Shown piece after piece: positions 43,236 through 50,445 of a stretch of 50,445 bases of DNA. The position numbers and the translations under genes are program-made. Each line of letters opens with the position of its first letter. Within the stretch, counting starts at the first letter, position 1. The notes beneath the pieces are model-generated. The model was given only the letters and a program-made list of their open reading frames with translations. It was not told where the DNA came from and ran no database searches. This DNA is from Arthrobacter sp. RIT-PI-e (GTDB lineage Bacteria > Actinomycetota > Actinomycetes > Actinomycetales > Micrococcaceae): positions 1 to 50,445 of the forward strand of contig NZ_LGIU01000100.1 in the NCBI RefSeq assembly GCF_001187915.1. Direction: 5' to 3'.

Positions 43236-44528
43236 CTACAGAGCGCCCACTGCGGTGACGAACTTCTCCCACGAGGAGTCGGCGTCATCGGTCTGGTTGA
43301 CGTCCACGCGGGTCAGCGCCTGCTGCAGCGCGGTGTTGATGGGGAAGTACTTCGGCCCCTTGAACGGCCGGACCTCGATCGCGTTGGCGCGGTCCACGAG
43401 GATCTCACCGGTGGGTGCGTCGTTGAAGAAGGGGTCCGTCTGGCTCAGCAGGGTCTCGCTCTCGAGCGCCTCGACCTGGCTCGGGAAGTTGCCCTTGGAC
43501 TCGAAGGCCTTGATCTGCTGCTCCGGGGCGGTGAGCCACTCGGCGAACTTCTTGGCCTCCGCCTGGTGGGCACCCTGGGTGGGCACCGTCAGGTAGGACC
43601 CGCCCCAGTTCCCCCCGCCGCCGGGGAACACGTCGGCGATGTCCCATCCCTCGACGCCCTCCGCGTTGCCCTCGATGATGCCGAGCATCCAGCCCGGGCA
43701 CAGCTTCGTGGCGAACGCGTCCGACTGGAAGCTCGCGACCCAGTCGGGCTCCCACTGGGTCAGGTGGGCGGAGAGACCGTCCTCCACGGACGCCTGCAGG
43801 ACCTGCTCGTAGATGTCCTTGACCTCGGGGTTCTCGGTCGCGATGACCGTGCCGTCGTTCTCCTCGTAGGCGTTCTCGACCTGGTTGATCATGCCCTGGT
43901 AGGTGGCTCCCGCGGAGTCGAACCAGGCCACGCCGTCGCTCGCGGCCACGAACTCCTTGCCGGCGTCGAAGTAGTTCTGCCAGTCGCCCTCGAGCATCTC
44001 GGCGACGGCCTCCCGGTCGCTCGGCAGCCCGGCCGCCTCGAAGAGATCGGCCCGGTAGCAGACGCCCTGCGGCCCGGCGTCGGTGCCGTATCCGATGAGC
44101 GCCCCGTCCTCGGTGGTGGCGGCGGCGGACTTCCAGTCCAGCCAGCGTCCCTCGACGGCGGGATCGGCGAGGTCCGCGAACTGGTCGGAGTACTCGAGCA
44201 GTTCGGGCAGCCAGTCCATCTCGATGCCCTCGATGTCCGAGAGGCCGGATCCGGCGGCGAGCCTCGTGGTGAGGTTGTCACGCGCCTCGTCGGAAGTGGC
44301 GGCCTTCTTGTGCTCGATGGTGACGTTCGGGTTGAGCTCCTCGTACTCCGAGAAGAGGTCCTCGTAGCCGAACTCGTTGAACGTGCCGATGGAGAGGGTG
44401 ACGTCCTCGGCGCCGGTCTCCCCCTCCACCCCGCTGTTCTCGGAGGCCCCGGAGCTGCAGGCGGAGAGGGCGAGGACCAGGGATGCAGCGGCTGCGGACA
44501 GGGTGATGAATCGCGTTCTGGGGTTCAC
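43236..44528 (-). CDS. cebE: cellobiose/cello-oligosaccharide-binding lipoprotein
   Basis: 430 residues. Signal peptide with lipobox LSAC and an acidic linker, then an SBP_bac_1 fold with LSIGTFNEFGYEDLFSEYEE, LIGYGTDAGPQGVCYRADLFEAAG, and Trp-rich positions (GGGGNWGGSYLTVP) expected to stack on sugar rings. It is anchored outside the membrane and delivers sugar to CebFG. The GTG follows AAGGAG. First gene of the ceb operon; the promoter and operators lie about 200-270 bases upstream. Confidence 0.92.
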   Translation of the reverse strand: MNPRTRFITLSAAAASLVLALSACSSGASENSGVEGETGAEDVTLSIGTFNEFGYEDLFSEYEELNPNVTIEHKKAATSDEARDNLTTRLAAGSGLSDIEGIEMDWLPELLEYSDQFADLADPAVEGRWLDWKSAAATTEDGALIGYGTDAGPQGVCYRADLFEAAGLPSDREAVAEMLEGDWQNYFDAGKEFVAASDGVAWFDSAGATYQGMINQVENAYEENDGTVIATENPEVKDIYEQVLQASVEDGLSAHLTQWEPDWVASFQSDAFATKLCPGWMLGIIEGNAEGVEGWDIADVFPGGGGNWGGSYLTVPTQGAHQAEAKKFAEWLTAPEQQIKAFESKGNFPSQVEALESETLLSQTDPFFNDAPTGEILVDRANAIEVRPFKGPKYFPINTALQQALTRVDVNQTDDADSSWEKFVTAVGAL

Positions 44529-44982
44529 GGGTGACTCCTTCGTCAGTGGATCCCGTGCGTGGGCAGGGGATCGTCGTCTCGGCTGAATACGATCGGGGAA
44601 GCTCGACGGCGCGGTCGAGGAACGGGTCCGCCCCGGGTCCGGTGGATGGCGAGGAGCGAGAGCAGATCCTCGCCGCGGTGTCGGACGAGTACCGGGAACG
44701 ACTTCCCTCGATCTTCCGGAGGAACCGTGGGAGCGCTCTCACTCCGTGGAACCATCGTGGATGTGACGTACGGCACTGTCAAGTGGGAGCGCTCCTACAG
44801 GCGGGCCGCTTTCCCGCGATCCGGCATCGATGCAGGTCAGGGGCTCGGAGGGGTTCGCGGCGAGACCGTATCGTTACAGTGCGCTGCTCGCCGTCGACTC
44901 CTCTGGGTAGCCCTGCGATCCCCTCGGGAACGCGCAGCGGGAGTCCCCCGGGACATCTGCCTCACGGCGGTAGCGTTGGAGG
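44529..44982. other. 454-base gap between cebE and the SGNH hydrolase
   Basis: Holds the ceb promoter with its operators (44728-44797) and the leaderless promoter of the hydrolase (TAGCGT 44971-44976). The roughly 200-nt ceb leader (44529-44727) has a ribosome site at its end but no convincing small ORF, riboswitch or terminator that I can see. Confidence 0.6.
44728..44797 (-). promoter_or_regulatory. ceb promoter flanked by two CebR/CelR operators
   Basis: Operators TGGGAGCGCTCTCA (44728-44741) and TGGGAGCGCTCCTA (44784-44797) each match 13 of 14 bases of the known site TGGGAGCGCTCCCA. Between them on the minus strand lie TTGACA (44782-44777), a 17-base spacer and CACGAT (44759-44754) as -35 and -10. 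One operator therefore abuts the -35 and the other starts about 12 bases after the -10; their centres are 56 bases apart. This arrangement suits double-site repression by CebR. Confidence 0.85.
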
Positions 44983-45870
44983 ATGATCTCCCCTCGACCC
45001 CCAGCCCGAACAGCCCGGACCGGCGGGGTCGCCGTCACCCTCTGCGCGGTCGCCGCGCTCCTGGGGTGCAGCTCCCCGGCCCAGGACGAACTCCCGACGG
45101 CATCCGCCGCCCCCGCCGCTGCCCCGGTGGACTACGTGGCCCTCGGGGACTCCTACGCGTCCGGCTACGGCGCCGGCTCCTACGTGGGCGAGTGCGGCCG
45201 GTCGCCGCTCGGGACCCCGACCCTCCTGGGCGCGGAGGAGGGCATCACCCTCGCGGCCGATGCCACGTGCGCCGGGGCACGGGCCGCATCCGAGCCCGGC
45301 GGGCCGGCGGCCCCCCCCGGGCAGGGGGCCGACGCCGTCGACGCCGGTCGGCTCTCACCGGACACGGGGCTGGTGACGGTGTCCGCGGGCGGGAACGATG
45401 TCGGCTTCGGGGAGGTGGCCGGAGTATGTGCCGCCGAAGCGCCCCCGGTGTGCCGGGAGGTGATCGCGACGCAGAACGCCTCCGCTCTCCCGGTACTCGA
45501 GAGCGATCTCGACACCCTGTACGGCACCATCCGCTCGGCGGCCCCGGACGCCACCGTGGTGGTCACCGGGTACCCCCACCTGTTCTCGCCCGAGTTCGGG
45601 CAGACGCTCCTCCCGCCGGAGTCGCAGGAGGCCTTCAACGCCGGGACCGACGACCTGAACGAGGTCCTCCGGGAGCGGGCCGACGCGCACGGGTTCGTCT
45701 TCGCGGACCTGGTGGAACCGTTCCGGGGGCACGGACTGGGAGCACCCGAGCCGTGGATCACCTTCCAGGAGGGCGCCCCGGACAACCTGCACCCCACGGT
45801 CGAGGGATACGGCTCCGGGTACCTGCCCGCGATCCTGGGATCCGTGGACCTCGACGGGTCGCGACGCTAG
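44983..45870 (+). CDS. secreted SGNH/GDSL-type lipase-esterase lipoprotein
   Basis: 295 residues. The N-terminal signal sequence ends in LLGCSS, a lipobox-like site, followed by an Ala/Pro linker. The catalytic blocks are GDSYASG (Ser), VSAGGNDVGFG (Asn) and DNLHPT (Asp-x-x-His). Conserved Cys pairs suggest disulfides outside the cell. Relatives hydrolyse esters of lipids or acetylated sugars. The ATG at 44983 has TAGCGT exactly six bases upstream, so the message is probably leaderless; the GGAGG directly abutting the ATG is too close to serve as a ribosome site. Confidence 0.9.
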   Translation: MISPRPPARTARTGGVAVTLCAVAALLGCSSPAQDELPTASAAPAAAPVDYVALGDSYASGYGAGSYVGECGRSPLGTPTLLGAEEGITLAADATCAGARAASEPGGPAAPPGQGADAVDAGRLSPDTGLVTVSAGGNDVGFGEVAGVCAAEAPPVCREVIATQNASALPVLESDLDTLYGTIRSAAPDATVVVTGYPHLFSPEFGQTLLPPESQEAFNAGTDDLNEVLRERADAHGFVFADLVEPFRGHGLGAPEPWITFQEGAPDNLHPTVEGYGSGYLPAILGSVDLDGSRR

Positions 45871-46628
45871 GACTCCCAGCCCGGGTCGGTGAGCCGTGCG
45901 CGCAGCGCCGTCAGCTCCGCCCCCGTGAGCCCTGCCCGCTTCAGGAACGCCGCGGCGTCCAGTCCGGTCAGCAGCTCCTGCAGGTGCCGCCGGGCGTACT
46001 CGAGCCACGCCGCGAGTTCCTCGTCCGATCTCGGTTCCTCGTGCGGTGTCTCCTGGCCCCGGTAGCGGTCGTTCATGGCGGTCACCGCCACCGTGTAGTC
46101 GCCGAGGATCGCCTCATGGGGGACACCGGCGGCGGCCAGGAGCAGCGCGAGCACCATCCCGGTGCGGTCGCGCCCGGCAGCGCAGTGCACCACCACTCCC
46201 CCGGGCCGCGCGGAGAGGAACGCACGGGCGATCGCGGCGAACTTCTCCGGCCAGCGCTCCAGATTGTCACGGTAGTACTCCGGCGTGCTGAGGTACGGGC
46301 CGGAGAGCGCCATGAACTCGGCGTCCGACTGGTCCTCGGTGGGCAGGTTCACGAACTCGAAGCGCCCCAGCGTGCCCTCGCCCACGGGCGGGTCCGTCTC
46401 GCGCCGGCCGAGCTCGAAGGCGTTGCGGAGGTCGATCACCGTCCTCACGCCGTCGTCCCACGCCTCGTGCCACCCGGTCTCGCTCACCCACTCGTGCCGG
46501 CCCATCCGGTAGAGCCGGCCCGGTTGCACCACCGCACCGACGCCACCCAGGTCGCGGGCGTTCACCGCCCCCTCCCACAGCACCGCCGGGTCGGGGGCCG
46601 AGGTGGGGAGCTGCGCGTCGTCGTCCAT
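45867..46628 (-). CDS. PtpB-type (Y_phosphatase3) protein tyrosine/lipid phosphatase
   Basis: 253 residues. The signature loop is VHCAAGRDRTGMV (HCxxGxxR), with catalytic Cys and Arg present. The N-terminal NARDLGGVG and RLYRMGRHEW segments are typical of this family, whose best-known member is the mycobacterial secreted PtpB. No signal peptide is visible. TACGCT six bases before the ATG fits a leaderless transcript. It overlaps the convergent hydrolase stop by 4 bases. Substrate unknown. Confidence 0.9.
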   Translation of the reverse strand: MDDDAQLPTSAPDPAVLWEGAVNARDLGGVGAVVQPGRLYRMGRHEWVSETGWHEAWDDGVRTVIDLRNAFELGRRETDPPVGEGTLGRFEFVNLPTEDQSDAEFMALSGPYLSTPEYYRDNLERWPEKFAAIARAFLSARPGGVVVHCAAGRDRTGMVLALLLAAAGVPHEAILGDYTVAVTAMNDRYRGQETPHEEPRSDEELAAWLEYARRHLQELLTGLDAAAFLKRAGLTGAELTALRARLTDPGWES

Positions 46629-46676
46629 GCCGGAAGCGTAGCCGCCGCCACCGACGGGCGGCGGCCAGCACGCCGC

Positions 46677-46682
46677 TAGACT
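46677..46682 (+). promoter_or_regulatory. -10 box of leaderless menB
   Basis: TAGACT lies six bases before the menB GTG, with no ribosome site between. Confidence 0.5.
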
Positions 46683-46688
46683 CGACGG

Positions 46689-47642
46689 GTGACTTCAGAG
46701 CTCCCCGCCCAGGTATCCGACCTCTTCGACCCGTCCCGGTGGCGAGTGGTCACGGGCTTCGAGGACTTCACGGACCTCACCTACCACCGTCAGGTGGAGC
46801 GCGACGCCGCCGGCGCCGTGGTGCGGGACCTCCCCACGGTACGGATCGCGTTCGACCGCCCGGAGGTGCGCAACGCCTTCCGCCCGGCCACCGTGGACGA
46901 GCTGTACCGGGCGCTGGACCACGCCCGCATGACACCCGACGTCGCTACCGTGCTGCTCACCGGCAACGGTCCCAGCCCGCGTGACGGCGGACACTCCTTC
47001 TGCTCGGGCGGCGACCAGCGCATCCGCGGGCGTGACGGCTACCGCTACGCGCAGGGTGAGACGAAGGAGACGATCGATCCTGCCCGCGCCGGACGCCTCC
47101 ACATCCTCGAGGTGCAGCGGCTCATCCGCACCATGCCGAAGGTGGTCATCGCCGTCGTCAACGGATGGGCGGCCGGGGGTGGGCACAGCCTGCACGTGGT
47201 GGCGGACCTCACCCTCGCCTCGGCGCAGCACGGGCGCTTCAAGCAGACCGACGCCACCGTGGGCAGCTTCGACGCCGGCTACGGCTCGGCGCTCCTGGCC
47301 CGGCAGATCGGCCAGAAGAAGGCCCGCGAGATCTTCTTCCTGGCACGTGAATATTCCGCACAGGACATGGTGGAGATGGGCGCCGTCAACGAGGCCGTGG
47401 ACCATGCGGAACTGGAGGCCACGGCGCTGGCCTACGCCGCGGACATCGCCCGCCAGAGCCCGCAGGCCCTGCGCATGCTGAAGTTCGCCTTCAACCTCGC
47501 GGACGACGGCCTCGCCGGCCAGCAGGTATTCGCGGGTGAGGCGACGCGCCTGGCCTACATGACGGACGAGGCGGTGGAGGGCAAGGAGGCGTTCCTCGAG
47601 AAACGCGCGCCCGACTGGTCCTCCTTCCCCCACTACTTCTAG
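46689..47642 (+). CDS. menB: 1,4-dihydroxy-2-naphthoyl-CoA synthase
   Basis: 317-residue crotonase-fold enzyme that cyclises o-succinylbenzoyl-CoA. Motifs: FCSGGDQRIRG for the oxyanion hole and acyl-CoA site, VNGWAAGGGHSLHVVADLTLAS, QTDATVGSFDAGYGSALL with the catalytic Asp/Tyr region, and a C-terminal EAFLEKRAPDWSSFPHYF. It heads menB-menE-menA. Long N-terminal region of about 45 residues before the crotonase core, as usual for actinobacterial MenB. Confidence 0.94.
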   Translation: MTSELPAQVSDLFDPSRWRVVTGFEDFTDLTYHRQVERDAAGAVVRDLPTVRIAFDRPEVRNAFRPATVDELYRALDHARMTPDVATVLLTGNGPSPRDGGHSFCSGGDQRIRGRDGYRYAQGETKETIDPARAGRLHILEVQRLIRTMPKVVIAVVNGWAAGGGHSLHVVADLTLASAQHGRFKQTDATVGSFDAGYGSALLARQIGQKKAREIFFLAREYSAQDMVEMGAVNEAVDHAELEATALAYAADIARQSPQALRMLKFAFNLADDGLAGQQVFAGEATRLAYMTDEAVEGKEAFLEKRAPDWSSFPHYF

Positions 47643-47649
47643 GAGCCGC

Positions 47650-48780
47650 GTGGAACTCCTCCCCGTCCACACCCCCGAGGGTTACGACCCCCTCGACCTG
47701 CTGAAACCACTGGCCGCCGCCCTGTCCGGCGAGGGCCCCGCCGTCGCCCCGCACCTGCAGCCCGACCGGACGTTCCAGGGGGAACTGCCCAACGACGAGA
47801 TCGCGGCCGTTATCAGCACCTCGGGATCCACCGGCACCCCCAAGCAGACGATGCTCAGCGTCGACGCCCTGGCCGCGTCCGCGATGGGCACGGCCTTCGC
47901 ACTGCGCGCGGAGGGGCAGTGGCTGCTCACCCTGCCCGTGCACTACGTGGCAGGGTTCCAGGTGCTCGTCCGTTCCCTGTACGCGGGGACGCAACCCTGG
48001 GTCATGGACACCTCCTCCGGGTTCACCGCGCAGGCCTTCGTGGACGCCGCGGCGGAACTGACGGACCGGGTACGGTTCACCTCGCTGGTCCCCACGCAGC
48101 TGCACCGCCTCCTCACCGACCCCGCACCGGAGACGCTCCGGCTGCTCCGGCGCTTCGACACGATCCTCCTCGGCGGCGCACCCGCGGGTGCCGCGCTGCG
48201 CTCCCTGGCCCGCAGCCACGACCTGAAGGTCGTGGAGACCTACGGCATGAGCGAGACCTGCGGTGGATGCGTGTACGACGGCGTACCGCTCGACGGCGTG
48301 GAGCTCAGCTCGGAGGAGGGGCGACTGTGGATCGGCGGCTCCGTCCTCGCCGACGGGTACCTCGACTCCCCCGCACTGACCGAGGAGAAGTTCACGTTCA
48401 ACTCGGGACGGCGCTGGTTCGCCACCGAGGACGCCGGGGACGTGGCCCTGGACGGCACCGTCACGGTCCACGGACGGCTCGACGACGTCATCATCACCGG
48501 CGCGCTGAAGGTCTCGGCCGCCAAGGTCGCGGACGTGATCGAGGCGCTGCCCGGGGTGGAGCAGGCCATGGTGCTGGGGATCGCCAGCGAGGAATGGGGT
48601 TCCACCGTGGCGGCCGCCGTGGTGGGGGACATCGACGCGGAACTCGTCCGGCAGGCCGTGCACGTCGAACTGGGGGCGCACGCCGTCCCGCGATCGATCG
48701 TGACGCTCGACGCCTTCCCGCTCCTGCCGGGCGGCAAGCCCGACCGCCGGACCATCAAGACGCTCCTCGAGCACGCCTAG
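47650..48780 (+). CDS. menE: o-succinylbenzoate-CoA ligase
   Basis: 376-residue short AMP-binding ligase. The P-loop is STSGSTGTPK, followed by the YGMSETCGGCVYDG motif, DDVIITGALKVSAAKV hinge/A8 region, and the catalytic Lys in LPGGKPDRRT. It activates o-succinylbenzoate as AMP ester, then as CoA thioester, for MenB. It starts 7 bases after menB, with AGGAG overlapping the menB stop. The N-terminal subdomain is shorter than in typical acyl-CoA ligases, which is normal for actinobacterial MenE. Confidence 0.93.
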   Translation: MELLPVHTPEGYDPLDLLKPLAAALSGEGPAVAPHLQPDRTFQGELPNDEIAAVISTSGSTGTPKQTMLSVDALAASAMGTAFALRAEGQWLLTLPVHYVAGFQVLVRSLYAGTQPWVMDTSSGFTAQAFVDAAAELTDRVRFTSLVPTQLHRLLTDPAPETLRLLRRFDTILLGGAPAGAALRSLARSHDLKVVETYGMSETCGGCVYDGVPLDGVELSSEEGRLWIGGSVLADGYLDSPALTEEKFTFNSGRRWFATEDAGDVALDGTVTVHGRLDDVIITGALKVSAAKVADVIEALPGVEQAMVLGIASEEWGSTVAAAVVGDIDAELVRQAVHVELGAHAVPRSIVTLDAFPLLPGGKPDRRTIKTLLEHA

Positions 48781-48818
48781 GCGCGACTCGGCACCGACCA
48801 CCTACGAAGGAACATCCC

Positions 48819-49700
48819 GTGGCAACTGCCGCCCAGTGGCTCGAAGGAGCCCGGCCCCGTACCCTGCCCATGGCCCTCGCGCCGGTGATCATCGGTAGTG
48901 CCGCCGCGTACGGTCTCGGCGCCTTCGTCCCGCTCAACGCCGTGCTGGCCGGCGTGGTGTCCGTCCTGCTGCAGGTGGGCGTGAACTACGCCAACGACTA
49001 CTCGGACGGCATCCGCGGCACGGACGACGCCCGGGTGGGACCGTTGCGCCTGACCGGCTCGGGGGCGGCCCCGCCCCAGCCGGGGAAACGGGCCGCCTTC
49101 CTCTGCTTCGGGGCGGCGATGCTCGCCGGGCTCGTCCTGGTGGTGCTGGCCGGGGCGTGGCTGCGGATCCTCGTGGGGCCCGCCTGCGTGGCCGCGGCCT
49201 GGGGGTACACGGGCGGCAGGAACCCCTACGGCTACCGTGGGCTCGGTGACCTCTTCGTGTTCGTGTTCTTCGGGCTGGTGGCCACGCTCGGCACCACCTT
49301 CACCCAGGCCGGTCAGCTCAGCGGGGCGGCCTGGATCGGTGCGGTCTCCAGCGGGCTGATCGCCACGGCGCTGCTGATGGCCAACAACGTCCGCGACATC
49401 CCCACGGACCGCGAGGTCGGCAAACGCACCCTCGCCGTGCGCCTCGGCGACCGGCCGGCCCGTCTCAGCTACGTCCTGATGCTGGCCGTGGCGATCCTGC
49501 TCCCGCTGCTCCTGACCCCCACGTACCCCTGGATCCTGCTGGTGCTGCTGCTCGTCCCGCTCTGCGTGGCGCCCGCCCGGCTCATGCTGCGGGGGCAGCA
49601 GCGGCAGAGCCTGATCCCGGTGCTCAAGCAGACCGGGATCATCGGCCTCGTGTTCGCCGTCCTCTTCGCTCTGGGGATCGCGCTCACCACGGCGAACTAG
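48819..49700 (+). CDS. menA: 1,4-dihydroxy-2-naphthoate polyprenyltransferase
   Basis: 293-residue UbiA-family membrane enzyme. The first aspartate motif is NYANDYSDG (binding Mg-prenyl diphosphate) and the second is NNVRDIPTDREVGKRTLAVRLG. About eight to nine helices. It attaches the polyprenyl chain to DHNA to give demethylmenaquinone, the substrate of MenG. The GTG follows GAAGGA with 8-base spacing. Last gene of menB-menE-menA. Confidence 0.94.
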   Translation: MATAAQWLEGARPRTLPMALAPVIIGSAAAYGLGAFVPLNAVLAGVVSVLLQVGVNYANDYSDGIRGTDDARVGPLRLTGSGAAPPQPGKRAAFLCFGAAMLAGLVLVVLAGAWLRILVGPACVAAAWGYTGGRNPYGYRGLGDLFVFVFFGLVATLGTTFTQAGQLSGAAWIGAVSSGLIATALLMANNVRDIPTDREVGKRTLAVRLGDRPARLSYVLMLAVAILLPLLLTPTYPWILLVLLLVPLCVAPARLMLRGQQRQSLIPVLKQTGIIGLVFAVLFALGIALTTAN

Positions 49701-49724
49701 CGCCGGCGCGCCCTCCGCCGGCGC
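49700..49724. terminator. bidirectional stem-loop after menA
   Basis: Arms GCGCCGGCG and CGCCGGCGC (9 bp, perfect) around a 7-base loop, starting at the last base of the menA stop, in the 30-base gap before the convergent DUF4229 gene. No T-run. Confidence 0.5.
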
Positions 49725-49730
49725 GAGCCG

Positions 49731-50036
49731 TCACCCGGCGGTGTCACGCGGCCTGCGGTCCGCGTTCACCGGGCCGTTGGGGTCGAGTGCGTCCTCGGCG
49801 GCGGCGTCGTCCACCTCGGTGGCGGTGCGCACGGGCGGGGCTCCCGGTGTGAATCGGCGCTGCAGGGTGGTCGCGGCGTCGTCCCGGAGCCTCCTGAAGA
49901 ACAGGTAGGTCACGCACCAGGCGAGGATCGCCGACACCAGTGCGGAGAAGAAGAACCCGAGCCCGAGCTGGACGCACACCACGAAGAACACCACGATGAG
50001 CAGCAACCGCAGGGCTGAGAATTTGAGGAAGGCCAC
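49731..50036 (-). CDS. DUF4229-like two-helix membrane protein
   Basis: 101 residues. Two adjacent hydrophobic segments (about 7-24 and 28-47) are followed by a short basic loop YLFFRRLRDDA and a charged, Pro/Asp-rich C-terminal tail. The layout and the FFRRLRDDAA segment resemble DUF4229, a small actinobacterial family often found next to menA. Function unknown. It is divergent from the PLDc_N gene. Confidence 0.8.
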   Translation of the reverse strand: MAFLKFSALRLLLIVVFFVVCVQLGLGFFFSALVSAILAWCVTYLFFRRLRDDAATTLQRRFTPGAPPVRTATEVDDAAAEDALDPNGPVNADRRPRDTAG

Positions 50037-50054
50037 ACGCCGAGTTTACTCGCC

Positions 50055-50060
50055 TACAAT
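50055..50060 (+). promoter_or_regulatory. -10 box of the leaderless PLDc_N gene
   Basis: TACAAT, the best -10 in the window, lies six bases before the ATG at 50067. Confidence 0.55.
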
Positions 50061-50066
50061 TGGTGG

Positions 50067-50281
50067 ATGCCCCGCATCCTCCTCTTCGCCGCGATCCTCG
50101 GAGTAGCAGTCATCATCTACGCGCTGGTCGACTGCGTGATGAGCCGGAAGCACGAGGTCCGGAGCATCTCGAAGACCGCATGGTTCATCACCATCCTGGT
50201 CCTGCCGATCATCGGCGCCGGGATGTGGTTCCTCTTCGGCCGGCCCCGCAGCGAGGGCCCGTCCGGACCCCGCCGTCCCGC
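50067..50281 (+). CDS. PLDc_N-domain small membrane protein, 3' end lost
   Basis: About 71 genuine residues: a hydrophobic helix ILLFAAILGVAVIIYALV, the DC-x-SRKHEVR loop, then KTAWFITILVLPIIGAGMWFLFGRP, the signature of the PLDc_N family (cardiolipin-synthase N-terminal-like two-helix proteins). Relatives have a further charged tail. From 50282 the frame reads into an Illumina adapter, giving LLYTSDAADE, a well-known adapter translation, so the real C-terminus is not in this sequence. Confidence 0.88.
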
Positions 50282-50343
50282 CTGTCTCTTATACACATCT
50301 GACGCTGCCGACGAACCCTAGGGGGTCGGGCGCGGGGGGCGCC
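50282..50343. other. Illumina Nextera adapter read-through (artefact)
   Basis: 50282-50300 is CTGTCTCTTATACACATCT, the Tn5 mosaic end. 50301-50314 continues the Nextera read adapter exactly (GACGCTGCCGACGA). 50315-50322 sits where the i5 index belongs. 50323-50343 matches 14 of 21 bases of the following P5-side adapter, every difference being A/T to G/C, as in a failing read end. Not biological. Confidence 0.97.
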
Positions 50344-50445
50344 CGCTTTACAAGAAACCTACACGCCGTGCTGCAGGCGCTGACAAAGTCATGGCTGCGG
50401 CCAGCCTGCGTGCCGGAAGTGGCACGCGTAGCGCGAGGACAGGCC
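50344..50445. other. 102 bases of unplaced sequence beyond the adapter
   Basis: No adapter match and no gene that I recognise. Since it follows adapter sequence it is probably a misjoined fragment, and its adjacency to the rest of the contig should not be trusted. Confidence 0.7.

Noticed and set aside
42261..44534. Long + strand frame opposite the ceb genes
   Set aside because: Antisense shadow of cebF and cebE, whose frames carry clear family motifs.
44543..44742. Leader peptide in the ceb 5' region
   Set aside because: The candidate frame starts inside the CebR operator, has no ribosome site and runs into cebE without a regulatory pattern.

Overview
The window is about 50 kb of very GC-rich, densely packed chromosome. 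The organism looks like an actinobacterium of the Micrococcaceae (Arthrobacter-like). Reasons: a split menaquinone (men) gene set, frequent GTG starts, many leaderless genes with a TANNNT hexamer 6-9 nt before the start codon, LacI-controlled sugar ABC operons without their own ATPase, and a cellobiose locus whose two operators each match 13 of 14 bases of the actinobacterial CebR/CelR site. These are judgements from the sequence alone; no search was run. I saw no rRNA, tRNA, CRISPR array, insertion sequence or prophage.

Layout. (1) 1-5.1 kb: signalling block with two histidine kinases, a receiver-PP2C phosphatase, a STAS anti-anti-sigma protein and an RsbW-like kinase; this is a partner-switching module with no sigma factor beside it. 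(2) 5.2-7.9 kb: esterase, TRIC/UPF0126 membrane protein, and a SUKH-like plus HIT gene pair. (3) 7.9-9.05 kb: a broken AbiEi/DUF559-type gene lying between two near-identical 8-9 bp-arm palindromes and a 12-bp inverted repeat pair. (4) 9.05-13.7 kb: menaquinone genes (polyprenyl diphosphate synthase, geranylgeranyl-reductase-type enzyme, menG with a 3' frameshift, divergent menF). (5) 13.8-16.2 kb: polar amino acid ABC transporter. (6) 16.2-19.0 kb: menC-menD. (7) 19-26.9 kb: PAP2 phosphatase, MFS transporter, dienelactone hydrolase with tandem crcB fluoride channels, two acetyltransferases, a DASS carboxylate transporter, and an epimerase-like protein. (8) 26.9-35.4 kb: arabinofuranoside operon (lacI, binding protein, two permeases, GH51, aldose epimerase) plus a divergent alditol/xylitol oxidase. 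(9) 35.6-38.9 kb: metallo-beta-lactamase-fold hydrolase and oligopeptidase B, separated by a near-perfect 57-bp palindrome. (10) 38.8-44.8 kb: cellobiose operon cebEFG-bglC-cebR with bglC frameshifted. (11) 45-50.3 kb: SGNH hydrolase, tyrosine phosphatase, menB, menE, menA, a DUF4229 protein and a PLDc_N protein.

How the genes fit together. menF, menD, menC, menE, menB, menA and menG, with the prenyl synthase and the reductase, account for most of the route from chorismate to menaquinone; menH and a dedicated DHNA-CoA thioesterase are not in the window. Two sugar regulons, each with a readable operator set, import and cleave plant-polysaccharide fragments (arabinofuranosides, cello-oligosaccharides). 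Neither carries its own ATPase, so both probably borrow a shared MsiK-type ATPase.

Quality warning. The right end is not natural sequence. From 50282 it reads into an Illumina Nextera transposase adapter, which cuts the last gene. Single-base frameshifts in menG and bglC, a 68-base G/C-only run and an altered cofactor motif in menD should be checked against reads before any biological reading.
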